Positions 34,455-44,967 are shown, counted from the stretch's first letter. The stretch is 64,000 nt of DNA from Luteipulveratus mongoliensis (GCF_001190945.1 NZ_CP011112.1:2666001-2730000); one strand, 5' to 3'. Notes: generated from the letters alone by a model not told the origin. Translations and numbers: made by a program.

Positions 34455-35594
34455 TCAGGGGAGGACCTTGACGGTGGACCAGGCCTGACGCACGGCGTCC
34501 TCCTGGTCTCCGCCCGCACCGAACCGCGCACCCGCCGCCTTGATCGTGGCCTCGGCGAACGCGGTGAAGTCAGCGTCCTTGGCGAGGCCACCACCGGTCA
34601 TCACGTCGAACCAGATCTGGCCGGCGCCCTCCCACGCATTGCCGCCGATGCCGGTCGCCGCCAGGTAGAACGCCCGGTTGGGGATGCCGGAGTTGATGTG
34701 CACCCCACCGTTGTCGTTCTGCTCGTCGTGCGGCAGGTCCTGATAGCCGGCCATGTCCGCCGGCTGCGGGTCCTTGCCGAGGTGTGGGTCGTCGTACGCC
34801 GTGCCTGGGTCCTTCATCGATCGCAGCGCGACGCCCTTGACCTTGTCGGTGAACAGGTGGTCGCCGATCAGCCAGTCGGCCTGCTCGGCGGTCTGCTTGA
34901 GCGCGCGCTGCTTGACCAGCGAACCGAACACGTCCGACACCGACTCGTTGAGCGCGCCGGACTGGGCGACATAGGTGAATCCCGCTGTGAACTGGGTGAA
35001 TCCGTGGGTCAGCTCGTGCCCGATGACGTCGATGCTGTCGGTGAAGGAGTTGAAGTACTCGCCGTCTCCATCGCCGAAGACCATCTGCTCGCCGTCCCAG
35101 AACGCGTTGTCGAAGTCACGGTCGTAGTGGACGCTCGCGACCAGCTCGAGACCGGCGCCGTCGAGGGAGTTGCGGCCGTAGGCCTCGGCATAGAGCGCGA
35201 AGGTCTGGCCCAGACCGTCGTACGCCTCGTTGGCCGACTCGTCGGCGACGGCCGCCTGACCCTCGGAGCGGACCAGTGTGCCCGGGAGCGTGGTGCCCTG
35301 CTGCGCGTCGTGGATCGATCGCTTCGGCGCGGGTGCAGGAGCGGCTGCACCCTGCGCGGGGGCGCGGGTGGAGCCGTGCGGTCCGCGAGCGCGCTCACGG
35401 AGGTCGCCCGGCAGCAGCCCGGTGCCGCCGAGGCCGCCCGCTTCGCGGCCCGATCGGGCGGCCCGCACCTCACGCCGCGTGTGCAGGTCCTGACCGACCG
35501 CGAGGGTGCGCTCGGCCGCCCTGGCGATGCGCGGGTCACCGACCGCGGCGAGACGGACCAGGATGTGCGGCGGGACGATGAGGCAACGAGTCAT
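34455..35594 (-). CDS. M4 (thermolysin/protealysin-like) metalloprotease
   Basis: A 379-residue M4 peptidase. It starts MTRCLIVPPHILVRLA, the short protealysin-type precursor motif (C-x-V/I-P-P-H/Y), with no Sec signal peptide. The zinc site HELTH is at 193-197, third ligand Glu in GALNESVSD (217), and the catalytic-side His in NDNGGVHINSGIPNRAFYLAA. Residues 40-115 are a short Arg/Ala/Pro-rich propeptide. Start ATG 35594 was chosen over a 46-codon upstream extension that lacks family similarity. Protealysins are exported by non-Sec routes or act inside the cell. It is divergent from the beta-helix gene; an I36-like inhibitor gene is nearby. Confidence 0.88.
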   Translation of the reverse strand: MTRCLIVPPHILVRLAAVGDPRIARAAERTLAVGQDLHTRREVRAARSGREAGGLGGTGLLPGDLRERARGPHGSTRAPAQGAAAPAPAPKRSIHDAQQGTTLPGTLVRSEGQAAVADESANEAYDGLGQTFALYAEAYGRNSLDGAGLELVASVHYDRDFDNAFWDGEQMVFGDGDGEYFNSFTDSIDVIGHELTHGFTQFTAGFTYVAQSGALNESVSDVFGSLVKQRALKQTAEQADWLIGDHLFTDKVKGVALRSMKDPGTAYDDPHLGKDPQPADMAGYQDLPHDEQNDNGGVHINSGIPNRAFYLAATGIGGNAWEGAGQIWFDVMTGGGLAKDADFTAFAEATIKAAGARFGAGGDQEDAVRQAWSTVKVLP

Positions 35595-35675
35595 GCGCCC
35601 ACTCTGCCCGCTCATGCCGACACAGCGCGGTGTCGCGTTGCATCTTTCGGATCGCTCGATCTCATTGCAGGCCTT

Positions 35676-35689
35676 AGGGACCCGTCCCT
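35676..35689. promoter_or_regulatory. Palindrome AGGGAC-N2-GTCCCT (copy 1)
   Basis: AGGGAC (35676-35681), CC, GTCCCT (35684-35689), in the divergent promoter of the M4 protease and beta-helix genes, 24 bases upstream of the latter's ATG. The same motif occurs in the next divergent promoter (37368-37381). Confidence 0.55.
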
Positions 35690-35713
35690 GGGAGAACTCC
35701 GTACGGTCGAACG

Positions 35714-36724
35714 ATGACGAGAGGACTGACACGTCGGCGGTTCGAATGGGCAGTGGTGGCGTGCGTTGCTGTAGGCGCGAGCGCCGGCCCTGACCTCCAG
35801 GCCGTGGCGGCCGCTGAGCCGGCCAGCAGCGTCGAGGTGCACGACGCCGCTGAGCTCACGACCGCTCTGCAGGATGCCCGCCCCGGAGACACGATCCAGC
35901 TGGCCGACGGGACGTACGCCGGGCACTTCCAGGCGGCGACCTCCGGGACGGAGGATGCGCCGATCACGCGCACCGGCTCGGCGGGTGCGGTCCTCGACGG
36001 CGGTGGGAGCGGGTACGGGTTCCACCTGGACTCCGCGTCGTACTGGGCGTTGAAGGGCTTCACCATCCAGAACTCGCAGAAGGGTCTGATGGGGGACGGC
36101 GCCAACCACAACGTGATTGATCACCTCCAGGTGCAGGGCGTGGGTGACGAGGGGATCCACTTCAGATGTGCGAGCTCGGACAACGTGGTTCAGGACAGCA
36201 CGATCACCGACACCGGGCGGGTGCAGCCGCAGTACGGCGAGGGCGTCTATCTCGGCTCGGCTCACAGCAACTGGGACAGGTGTGATGGCGGCGGCGAGGA
36301 TCACAGCGACCGAAATCGCGTGTCTGGCAACGTGATTGGGCCCGATGTCCGCGCGGAGAGTGTTGATGTGAAGGAGGGGACCACGGGCGGGGTGATCTCT
36401 GGCAACACGTTCGACGGCACGGGCATGAGCGGCGAGAACTACGCCGACAGCTGGCTCGACGTCAAAGGCAACGGCTACCAGATCATCGACAACCGTGGAT
36501 CGCATGCCCTGCTGGACGGGTTCCAGGTCCATGAAGCTGTCGACTCGTGGGGGAGCGACAACTTCTTCGCGCGCAACAACGCCGACGTCGGCGCCGACGG
36601 GTACGGCTTCGACGTCGATGGCGACGACCGCGGCAACATCGTCTGTGCCGACAACACGGTGACCAACGCGGGCTCGGGAGCGGCGAACGTCGACCTCACC
36701 GATCCGTGTCCCATCACGGAGTAG
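35714..36724 (+). CDS. Secreted right-handed beta-helix protein
   Basis: A 336-residue exported protein; signal RRRFEWAVVACVAVGASAG (residues 7-25) with an RRR that could suit Tat. The rest is a parallel beta-helix of the pectate lyase / chondroitinase-B type: AAELTTALQDARPGDTIQLADGTYAG then repeated turns (GFTIQNSQKGLMG, NHNVIDHLQVQGVGDEGIHF, DNVVQDSTITDTG, DRNRVSGNVIGPDV, GNGYQIIDNRG). Such proteins bind or cleave uronic-acid polysaccharides; catalytic residues cannot be assigned. Divergent from the M4 protease. Confidence 0.82.
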   Translation: MTRGLTRRRFEWAVVACVAVGASAGPDLQAVAAAEPASSVEVHDAAELTTALQDARPGDTIQLADGTYAGHFQAATSGTEDAPITRTGSAGAVLDGGGSGYGFHLDSASYWALKGFTIQNSQKGLMGDGANHNVIDHLQVQGVGDEGIHFRCASSDNVVQDSTITDTGRVQPQYGEGVYLGSAHSNWDRCDGGGEDHSDRNRVSGNVIGPDVRAESVDVKEGTTGGVISGNTFDGTGMSGENYADSWLDVKGNGYQIIDNRGSHALLDGFQVHEAVDSWGSDNFFARNNADVGADGYGFDVDGDDRGNIVCADNTVTNAGSGAANVDLTDPCPITE

Positions 36725-36730
36725 GCACGC

Positions 36731-37315
36731 TCAGCAGTTCTTGATGAACCAGATCGGGTCCCAGTTGTATTCCTGCGAGTTGCTCGGAGCGAAGACGTTC
36801 TTGACGGTGGTGTGATCTCTCAGCTGGAACAGCGACTGGGTGCCAGCAGTCTGGTTGTCGCCCCACGAACCGAACCCGGACCAGCCCGGGAGTGAGTACG
36901 TCCCGCACCTGTACATCCCCAGCTGGGAGCCGCGGCCGAAGGTCGAGCTGTAGGCGCAGAACCAGCCGGGCGCGGTCCCGCCGTCGCACGGGCTCGCCGC
37001 GAGACCTCGTCCGCCGAGATGGCGCGGCCGACTCTCGCCAGGGAGCGCGATCCGGAGCTGAGCGCCTTCCCGCTGCACGACGTTCAAGGCGACCTGCTGG
37101 CCACCGGACCGGGAGATGTCGCGATCGACCTCGGCCTGCAGCCATCCGATCTGAGACCCGGTCAGTCCCGCTGCCCGTCCCGCCTGCGAGAACCGTGCCG
37201 TGGGGTCAGAGGTACGACTGGCTGACGCCACGTTCGTACTCGTCAGGCCGAGGACGCCGACCAGCGCGCCGACCGTCGCCAGGGTGATGCGAGTGGCTCT
37301 TCTTGGGTGGCTCAT
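36731..37315 (-). CDS. Secreted protein with I36 (SMPI/gamma-crystallin)-like domain
   Basis: A 194-residue protein starting MSHPRRATRITLATVGALVG, a Sec signal (cleavage near residue 32). Residues about 40-90 contain a helical segment; about 105-194 show PGWFCAYSSTFGRGSQLGMYRCGTY and WGDNQTAGTQSLF, the Cys-bounded Greek-key pattern of peptidase inhibitor family I36. The founding member SMPI inhibits M4 metalloproteases such as thermolysin. A thermolysin-like gene lies about 1.1 kb away, which makes a protease-inhibitor relation plausible but unproven. Divergent from the 37401 gene. Confidence 0.72.
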   Translation of the reverse strand: MSHPRRATRITLATVGALVGVLGLTSTNVASASRTSDPTARFSQAGRAAGLTGSQIGWLQAEVDRDISRSGGQQVALNVVQREGAQLRIALPGESRPRHLGGRGLAASPCDGGTAPGWFCAYSSTFGRGSQLGMYRCGTYSLPGWSGFGSWGDNQTAGTQSLFQLRDHTTVKNVFAPSNSQEYNWDPIWFIKNC

Positions 37316-37362
37316 CGCGGGTGCTCCTCGTCGTGGGGGTGTGACCTCATCTCTAGCGGGCG

Positions 37363-37386
37363 CCGTCAGGGACCGGTCCCTGACGG
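37363..37386. promoter_or_regulatory. 24-bp perfect palindrome containing AGGGAC-N2-GTCCCT (copy 2)
   Basis: Bases 37363-37386 read the same on both strands; the core AGGGAC-CG-GTCCCT (37368-37381) matches copy 1 at 35676. It lies between the divergent I36-like and 37401 genes, 14 bases before the chosen ATG of the latter. Probably the operator of a dimeric regulator not in this window. Confidence 0.65.
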
Positions 37387-37400
37387 GCACTGCTTCAGTG

Positions 37401-38180
37401 ATGGCCATGACAGCTCCCCGCGGGATGACACGCGTACGCCCGGTGCTTGCTCTCGTCGGCGCCATCACGCTGGCAGCCATCGGCGCCGCGCCGGCGTCGG
37501 CTGCGCCGCCACCACCCCCGCAGCCCTCGGGGCATGAGCAGGTCCAGGGGGTCTACCTGCTCAACAGCCGCTACAAGGGCGACATCTCTGCGACCCGCGG
37601 CTGGCAGGTCACCTGGCAGGTGCCGGCCGTAGCCAACACCGGCGACGACCCGTGGGGTGCGGTCGGCGCGTGGTACTACAACCTCGAGTCCGGCATCTAC
37701 TACAACAACGACGTCGGCTGGGCGGTGTACTTCTACAACGACGATGACGGTCTCGCCGACAACCCGGACTGCCCACCGACCTGGGAGGCCGGCAGCATCT
37801 GCGGTGGCCTGTCCCACCTCCAGCCGGGCCAGCAGGTCACGTTCATGTACGAGCACTGCGCCGACGACGACACCAAGATCTGCCTCTCGGTCGATCTCCA
37901 CGACGGCGACGGACCAGGTTTCCTCGCCTCGGACACGCCGACCACCGTGGAGATGTACGCCCACGACATCGAGACGTTCGACGACGGCGGCTTGGTCGAG
38001 CCGGTTATCTCGTGTGATCAGCGGACCGAGATGGTCCAGCAGTCGGTCAAGGACGCGGACGGCACCTGGCGAACCATGACCGGCGACCAGTGGACGTTCG
38101 AGGACGGCACCGACCGCTACCAGTTCGTCGACGTGGACACCGCAGCCGACCCGGCGCACTGGGGCAGCTGCTCCGGCTGA
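37401..38180 (+). CDS. Secreted protein of unknown function, Asp/Tyr/Trp rich
   Basis: A 259-residue exported protein; the signal MTRVRPVLALVGAITLAAIG... ASA-A ends near residue 36, then a Pro-rich stretch. The mature part is acidic with many aromatic residues (AWYYNLESGIYYNN, WAVYFYNDDDGLADNPDCP) and six Cys, suggesting a disulfide-bonded beta-rich extracellular domain. Family not recognised. Three ATGs (37401, 37407, 37425) are possible; the last gives the most usual signal length. It shares a palindrome-bearing promoter with the I36-like gene. Confidence 0.7.
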   Translation: MAMTAPRGMTRVRPVLALVGAITLAAIGAAPASAAPPPPPQPSGHEQVQGVYLLNSRYKGDISATRGWQVTWQVPAVANTGDDPWGAVGAWYYNLESGIYYNNDVGWAVYFYNDDDGLADNPDCPPTWEAGSICGGLSHLQPGQQVTFMYEHCADDDTKICLSVDLHDGDGPGFLASDTPTTVEMYAHDIETFDDGGLVEPVISCDQRTEMVQQSVKDADGTWRTMTGDQWTFEDGTDRYQFVDVDTAADPAHWGSCSG

Positions 38181-38212
38181 CAGCGCGGGTCCAGGCGACC
38201 AAGGTGTACGAC

Positions 38213-38244
38213 GCCCTCGGCGACACGGACGTGTCGCCGAGGGC
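38213..38244 (+). terminator. Strong terminator hairpin
   Basis: A perfect 14-bp stem, GCCCTCGGCGACAC (38213-38226) with its complement (38231-38244), loop GGAC, 33 bases after the stop of the secreted-protein gene. No U-tract. It separates that transcript from the leuA leader. Confidence 0.85.
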
Positions 38245-38256
38245 TATGGTGGGCGG

Positions 38257-38304
38257 GTGCGGACGGCGTACGAGCTTCTTCTTCGCTGCCGCGGCGAGGT
38301 CTGA
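38257..38304 (+). CDS. leuL: leuA leader peptide
   Basis: GTG 38257 opens a 15-codon peptide VRTAYELLLRCRGEV (first residue Met) ending TGA 38302-38304, with GGTGGGCGG just upstream. It has three consecutive CTT leucine codons, a codon hardly used in this genome, followed by RCRG. Leucine-dependent attenuation of leuA through such peptides is known in actinobacteria. An overlapping frame from ATG 38246 contains Phe-Phe-Phe instead and is rejected. Confidence 0.75.
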   Translation: MRTAYELLLRCRGEV

Positions 38305-38387
38305 CAGATCGGCCTCCCTCGCCGCGGAGGCTCGACGTGCCTGGCCGACTTCCGAGCGACTGACGCCCTTCTGGTGATTCCAGGGCG
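38257..38387 (+). promoter_or_regulatory. Leucine attenuator upstream of leuA
   Basis: CCGCGGCGAGG (38289-38299), inside the leader peptide just after the Leu codons, pairs perfectly with CCTCGCCGCGG (38317-38327). An alternative stem GCCTCC (38312-38317) / GGAGGC (38326-38331) uses the same 3' bases. A further hairpin lies at 38364-38387 (CTGG/CCAG flanked by CGCC/GGCG). Ribosome stalling at the CTT run would free the 3' arm, the classical attenuation arrangement. Confidence 0.7.
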
Positions 38388-38415
38388 AAGTGCTCACTCC
38401 GCGCGACACACCTGA

Positions 38416-40176
<1,761 letters not shown>

Positions 40177-40191
40177 GCACACACCCGCACA

Positions 40192-40232
40192 CACTGCGGC
40201 CCCGATCGCTCCACGCGGTCGGGGCCGCAGTG
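40192..40232 (+). terminator. leuA terminator
   Basis: CACTGCGGCCCCGA (40192-40205) pairs perfectly over 14 bp with TCGGGGCCGCAGTG (40219-40232); 13-base loop. Begins 15 bases after the leuA stop. Confidence 0.85.
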
Positions 40233-40344
40233 CGTCGTGGAAAGAGATTCGGTCCGGGAGACAACCTGATCTGACCGCCGTGCGTCTGTGCCTGTAGCCG
40301 CTCGGTCGGGGGGACCGAGAAGGCTTGTTTCCGGGGGGAAATCA

Positions 40345-41712
40345 ATGTCACTGCTGTCGATCCTGCCTGCCCAGATGCGGGCGGACGCTCGACCATCATT
40401 CGCAGCACTGCTCCATCACGTACGTCGAAAGCGTGCCCATCCGGCGCTGCTCGTCTACTACCGCTGGGCGGCCTTGATGGTCGTCCTCAATGTCGCGGTC
40501 GCCGTCAGTGGCTGGTCGTCAGGGTGGCTCCTGCGGGCCGATGCAGCCACTCTTGGCCGGCTCTCGCTCATCGCTCAGCTCAACCTTGTGCTGGGAACGC
40601 TCGTACGCCAGCAGCACGTCGTCAACCTGCTGTCGGCGGTCGCCACCCGCGCGCCCGTCACCTGGCCGTTGTCGGTGCGCTGGGCGCTGGGCAAGGTGCA
40701 CCATCTCGGGGGAGTGCACATCGGCGCAGCCATCGGCGGATCGGTCTGGTACCTCTTCTTCGCTGTCGGCGTCGCGCGCGCCGGCATCCGCGACGAGGGC
40801 ACCGTCACCGGCGCAAATGTGTTGCTGTCGCTCGTGATTGGCGTGCTCCTGGTCTCGCTCTGTGCGTTGGCGATGCCACCGGTTCGGCGGCGCGCACACG
40901 ACGTGTTCGAGGTCAGCCACCGCATTGGTGGCTGGTCACTGCTGGTCGCCGTCTGGATCAACGCCGTCGTGTTCGTCGCGCACCAACGTCCTGACGAGCC
41001 GGTCATCCGGGTGCTGCTGACGTCCCCGACGACCCTGTTGGTGCTGCTGTCGACCGCGCTCGCTGTCGAGCCGTGGCTCCGGCTGCGCAGGGTTGCCGTG
41101 ACCGTCGAGCGACCGTCTGACCACGCCGCCGTGGTGCGGCTTGCCCACGGCAGCCCGCCACCCATCGGGTCGACCCGCGCGATCAGCCGGTCGGCCGTCC
41201 TGGGCTGGCACTCGTTCGCCAATGTGCCTGCGGCACCGGGCGAGGACGGCTACCGGATGCTGGTGTCGCGGGCCGGCGACTGGACCAGCGAGCTGATCGA
41301 CGAGCCGCCGACCCACGTCTGGGTACGCGGCACACCGGTGGTCGGTGTCGCCAACGCTCGCAAGCTCTTCCGGCGGGTGGTGTTCGTGGCGACCGGCAGC
41401 GGCATCGGTCCGTTGCTCGGTCACGTGCTGGCCGACCAGGGCAACGGTCACTTGATCTGGGTCACCCGCAACCCCGTCCGGACCTACGGGGCTGACCTGG
41501 TCAACGAGATCCTGGGTGCCCGGCCCGACGCCGACGTGTGGGACACCAGCCAACGAGGCAAGCCGGACCTGTTCGAGCTGGCCCTGCAGGCGGTGCGTGA
41601 CACGGGCGCGGAGGCCGTGATCTGTGTGGCCAACCAGCAGGTCACCTGGCAGGTGGTCCAGGGGCTGGAGGCACGCGGCATCCCGGCGTTCGGCGCGATC
41701 TGGGACTCCTGA
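40345..41712 (+). CDS. Ferric-reductase-like transmembrane oxidoreductase
   Basis: A 455-residue protein with about six membrane helices (residues 40-250) and a C-terminal FNR-like part (about 260-455). Heme-ligand candidates are His pairs in GKVHHLGGVHIGAAIGG and VSHRIGGW / FVAHQRP. The NAD-binding motif appears as RVVFVATGSGIGPLLGHVLADQG. The whole resembles membrane proteins often mis-annotated as fungal nonribosomal-peptide-synthetase-like or integral-membrane oxidoreductases. GGGGGGAA precedes ATG 40345. Electron acceptor unknown. Confidence 0.75.
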   Translation: MSLLSILPAQMRADARPSFAALLHHVRRKRAHPALLVYYRWAALMVVLNVAVAVSGWSSGWLLRADAATLGRLSLIAQLNLVLGTLVRQQHVVNLLSAVATRAPVTWPLSVRWALGKVHHLGGVHIGAAIGGSVWYLFFAVGVARAGIRDEGTVTGANVLLSLVIGVLLVSLCALAMPPVRRRAHDVFEVSHRIGGWSLLVAVWINAVVFVAHQRPDEPVIRVLLTSPTTLLVLLSTALAVEPWLRLRRVAVTVERPSDHAAVVRLAHGSPPPIGSTRAISRSAVLGWHSFANVPAAPGEDGYRMLVSRAGDWTSELIDEPPTHVWVRGTPVVGVANARKLFRRVVFVATGSGIGPLLGHVLADQGNGHLIWVTRNPVRTYGADLVNEILGARPDADVWDTSQRGKPDLFELALQAVRDTGAEAVICVANQQVTWQVVQGLEARGIPAFGAIWDS

Positions 41713-41716
41713 CCGC

Positions 41717-44236
41717 TCAGGCGGGAAGGTCGCTCTCCTCGATGCCGAAGGTCGCCTCGGGCACGGCGGCCGTGATCATCGTCCCGTCCGCACGTCGCCC
41801 GCCGACCAGCGGCGCATCGCCGAGCGCACCGTCGATGCGCGGGCCCTGGTCGGCCAGGGCGACCGTGACGGGAGAGTCGGCGGAGACGTCGTACGACGTG
41901 CCGCGGACGCTCACCGTGACCGGGTCGCCCTCACTGACACCGAACTCGATGGCGTGCTGGGTCAGCCGGACCCTCAGCTGGGAGCCGTGCCAGCGCAAGG
42001 AGTACTCCAGGGAGGGCCAGCTCACCGGCAGGCGAGGGTCGAACGACAGCGTGCCGCCGTGGTCTCGCATACCGCCGATGCCGTTGACCACGGCGGCCCA
42101 CACCCCGCCGGCGGAGGCGATGTGCAACCCGTCGACGGTGTTGTCGTGCAGGTCGGCGAGGTCGACGTAGAGCGCGTGGTTGAGGTACTCGGCCGCGACC
42201 TCGTGGTAGCCCACCTCGGAGGCGATGACGGCCTGCACCACGGCCGACAGCGTCGAGTCACCGGTGGTGATCGGGTCGTAGTACTCGAAGTCGGCCTTCT
42301 TCTCCTCGAGCGTGAACCGGTCGCCCTGCAGGAACAGCGCGAGCACCACGTCGGTCTGCTTCAGCACCTGGAAGCGGTAGATCACCAGCGGGTGGTAGTG
42401 CAGCAGCAGCGGACGCAGCTCGTCAGGCGTACGAGACAGGTCCCACACCTCACGCGCCAGGAACTGGTCGTCCTGCGGATGGATGCCGAGGCGGGAGTCG
42501 AACGGGATGTGCATCTTGGCCGCGCAGCGGTGCCACTCCTCGACCTCGCCGTCCTTGAGGTGCAGGCGCTCGGTCAGCGCGGCCATCTCGTCGGGGTAGT
42601 CGCGGCGCAGCAGGTCGACCATCTCGGCGGCACGCTCCAGGTTGTACCTGGCCATGACGTTGGTGAACAGGTTGTTGTTGACGACCGTGGTGTATTCGTC
42701 CGGCCCGGTCACGCCGTGGATGTGGAAGGACGGGTCGCCGTTGCTGCGCCAGAAGCCCAGATCGGCCCAGAACCGGGCCGTCTCGACCAGGATGTCGAAG
42801 CCACCGCGCAGCAGGAAGTCGATGTCGCCGGTGGCATCGACGTACTTCATCATCGCGAACGCGACGTCCGCGTCCAGGTGCATCTGAGCGGTGCCGGCCG
42901 CGTAGTAGGCCGACGCCTCCTCGCCGTTGATGGTGCGCCAGGGGAACAACGCACCCTTCAGGGCCATCTCGGCGGCCCGTCGCCGCGCGGCATCGAGCAT
43001 CTGGCAGCGGAACACGAGGGTGTTGCGAGCGATCTGCGGCGCTGCGTAGGTGAGGAACGGCGTGACGTAGACCTCCGTGTCCCAGAAGTAGTGGCCCTCG
43101 TAGCCCGAGCCCGTGACGCCCTTGGCAGGCACGCCTTGAACGTCTGCACGGCCGGCGGCCTGCGCGATCTGGAACAGGTTGTAGCGGATGGCCTGCTGGA
43201 CCGCGGGCTGGTCCTCGACGACGATGTCGGCGCCGTCCCAGAAGGTGGAGAACCACTCGCGCTGGGCGGCGTGCGCCCGGTCGATGCCGTACTGACGAGC
43301 CCGGTCGAGGGTGCGCGCACAGCGGTCCGCGAGCTCACGAACCGGGACGCCGCGCGAGCTGTGATAGGCGACGAACTTGTCCACCCGGAGGGTCTGGCCC
43401 TCGCTGAGCTCGGTGCGGAAGACCGCTTTCGCCAGGTCCTCCTCGTGGTGCGTGATCGTCTCGTACGCGACCGGGCAGGTCACCACGTGGTCGGCCGCGA
43501 CCGCGACCGTCATGCGCGAGTGCGCGCACCGGTAGCCGAGCGCCAGGCGTTCGTCGGTCGCATCGCTCATGATCGGCTGCAGCACACGTTCGGTGAACTG
43601 AGCCGCCTTGCGCGGGTCTCGGCCCTCGCCCATGGCAGCGGACGGGACGTCGTACTCGTCCTTGCCGTCCTGGCGGTTGAGTATCTGCGACGAGATCAAC
43701 ACAGGCGTGCTGCCGGCGCTGGACAGGACGGTCACCTCGAGAGACAGGATCGCCAGGTGCCGCTGGGCCATCGAGACCATGCGAGAGCTGACGACCTTGA
43801 TCCGCTTGCCCGACGGCGTACGCCAGATCAGGCTGCGGCGCAGGACACCGTCGCGAAAGTCCAGGACGCGTTCGTACTCCTCCAGGTCCGCGAAGTTGAC
43901 GTTGAGCGGCTCGTCGTCGATGTAGAGCTTGAGCACCTTGGCGTCAGGGACGTTGACGAGCGTCTGGCCCGTCCGGGCGAAGCCGAACGCCGCCTCCGCG
44001 TGGTGGATCTGCCAGGTCTCGTGAAAACCGTTGATGAAGGTGCCGTGCGCGTGGGCGTCGCGGCCCTCGGCCGGGTTGCCGCGCATCCCGAGATAGCCGT
44101 TGGCGACCGCGAACAGGGACTCGGTGACGCCGAGGTCGTTCCGGTCAGTGCGCTTCTCGACCAGGCGCCATGGGTCGATGGGGAAGCGGGTCCGGTCCAT
44201 CGGATCAACCGGCGAAGAACCCAGGGCCGCGCTCAT
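41717..44236 (-). CDS. Glycoside hydrolase family 65 disaccharide phosphorylase
   Basis: An 839-residue GH65 enzyme (maltose, trehalose, kojibiose or nigerose phosphorylase). N-terminal beta-sandwich (about 15-280), (alpha/alpha)6 catalytic barrel with FWDTEVYVTPF (385-395), the general acid Glu514 in HGVTGPDEYTTVVNN, and the phosphate-binding loop near LHIASAGGVWAAVVNGIGG. The specific disaccharide cannot be told. Overlaps the downstream-encoded partner, a beta-phosphoglucomutase-like gene upstream in transcription, by 4 bases. The long antisense open frame on the + strand is a shadow. Confidence 0.93.
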   Translation of the reverse strand: MSAALGSSPVDPMDRTRFPIDPWRLVEKRTDRNDLGVTESLFAVANGYLGMRGNPAEGRDAHAHGTFINGFHETWQIHHAEAAFGFARTGQTLVNVPDAKVLKLYIDDEPLNVNFADLEEYERVLDFRDGVLRRSLIWRTPSGKRIKVVSSRMVSMAQRHLAILSLEVTVLSSAGSTPVLISSQILNRQDGKDEYDVPSAAMGEGRDPRKAAQFTERVLQPIMSDATDERLALGYRCAHSRMTVAVAADHVVTCPVAYETITHHEEDLAKAVFRTELSEGQTLRVDKFVAYHSSRGVPVRELADRCARTLDRARQYGIDRAHAAQREWFSTFWDGADIVVEDQPAVQQAIRYNLFQIAQAAGRADVQGVPAKGVTGSGYEGHYFWDTEVYVTPFLTYAAPQIARNTLVFRCQMLDAARRRAAEMALKGALFPWRTINGEEASAYYAAGTAQMHLDADVAFAMMKYVDATGDIDFLLRGGFDILVETARFWADLGFWRSNGDPSFHIHGVTGPDEYTTVVNNNLFTNVMARYNLERAAEMVDLLRRDYPDEMAALTERLHLKDGEVEEWHRCAAKMHIPFDSRLGIHPQDDQFLAREVWDLSRTPDELRPLLLHYHPLVIYRFQVLKQTDVVLALFLQGDRFTLEEKKADFEYYDPITTGDSTLSAVVQAVIASEVGYHEVAAEYLNHALYVDLADLHDNTVDGLHIASAGGVWAAVVNGIGGMRDHGGTLSFDPRLPVSWPSLEYSLRWHGSQLRVRLTQHAIEFGVSEGDPVTVSVRGTSYDVSADSPVTVALADQGPRIDGALGDAPLVGGRRADGTMITAAVPEATFGIEESDLPA

Positions 44237-44967
44237 GAGATCAGCTCTGCGAGATCACGGACCACGATCGTCGCGCCGGCGTCCGCGAGCGCCGATCCGG
44301 CGCCCCGGTCCACACCGACGACACCGGCGAATCCGCCTGCTGCGCCTGCCTGTACGCCGCTCACAGCGTCCTCGAGCACGATGCACCTCGCGTGGGCCAC
44401 GCCGAGCTCGTCGGCGGCGTGCTGGAAGGTGTCGGGCGCCGGTTTGCCAGGCAGGCCGAGCCGCGCCGCCACGACACCGTCGATGACGACCTCGAAGCGG
44501 TCGGCAAGTCCGGCTGCGGCGAGCACGGCGGGTGCGTTCTTGGAGGAGGAGACGACAGCCATCTGTACGCCGATGGTCGCCAGGTGATCGAGCAGCGCCA
44601 CCGATCCTGGGTAGGCGCGCACACCGTCACGCGTGAGCACCTCGTTGAAGGTGACGTTCTTGCGGTTGCCCAGACCGTGCACGGTGTCCAGCTCGGCGTC
44701 GTCGTCGACGGTGCCTTCCGGCAGCTCGATACCGCGCGAGGTCAGGAAGTCGCGGACGCCGTCGTAGCGCGGTTTGCCGTCGACATGGGCGAAGTAGTCC
44801 GCCTGGGTGTACGGAGGCTGATCAGGATGCTCGGCGCGCAGGTAGCTGTTGAAGAGGGCGTCCCACGCCTGCATGTGTACCTCGGCAGTGGGAGTGAGCA
44901 CGCCGTCCAGGTCGAACAGCGCGGCTTCGACAGCAGTCCAGTCGAACGCAGCAGACGTTTCGGTCAC
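44233..44967 (-). CDS. Beta-phosphoglucomutase-family HAD hydrolase
   Basis: A 244-residue HAD protein. Motif I FDLDGVLTPTAEVH has nucleophile Asp19 and acid/base Asp21; motif II VVSSSKN; motif III Lys in GLPGKPAPDTF; motif IV VLEDAVSGVQAG. Coupling to GH65 phosphorylase (ATGA overlap) fits conversion of the beta-glucose-1-phosphate released by an inverting phosphorylase to glucose-6-phosphate. GTG 44967 is chosen because the upstream frame extension is Arg/Pro rich and lacks homology. Confidence 0.9.
   Translation of the reverse strand: MTETSAAFDWTAVEAALFDLDGVLTPTAEVHMQAWDALFNSYLRAEHPDQPPYTQADYFAHVDGKPRYDGVRDFLTSRGIELPEGTVDDDAELDTVHGLGNRKNVTFNEVLTRDGVRAYPGSVALLDHLATIGVQMAVVSSSKNAPAVLAAAGLADRFEVVIDGVVAARLGLPGKPAPDTFQHAADELGVAHARCIVLEDAVSGVQAGAAGGFAGVVGVDRGAGSALADAGATIVVRDLAELIS

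Noticed and set aside
38246-38377. Alternative leader frame with Phe-Phe-Phe codons upstream of leuA
   Set aside because: The overlapping frame from GTG 38257 has three Leu codons and the RCRG ending, which fits a leucine gene; the Phe frame lacks a sensible stop near the hairpins.
41624-44587. 987-residue open frame on the + strand opposite GH65
   Set aside because: It lies antisense to a clear GH65 gene; long antisense frames are expected at this GC content and its translation shows no domain.
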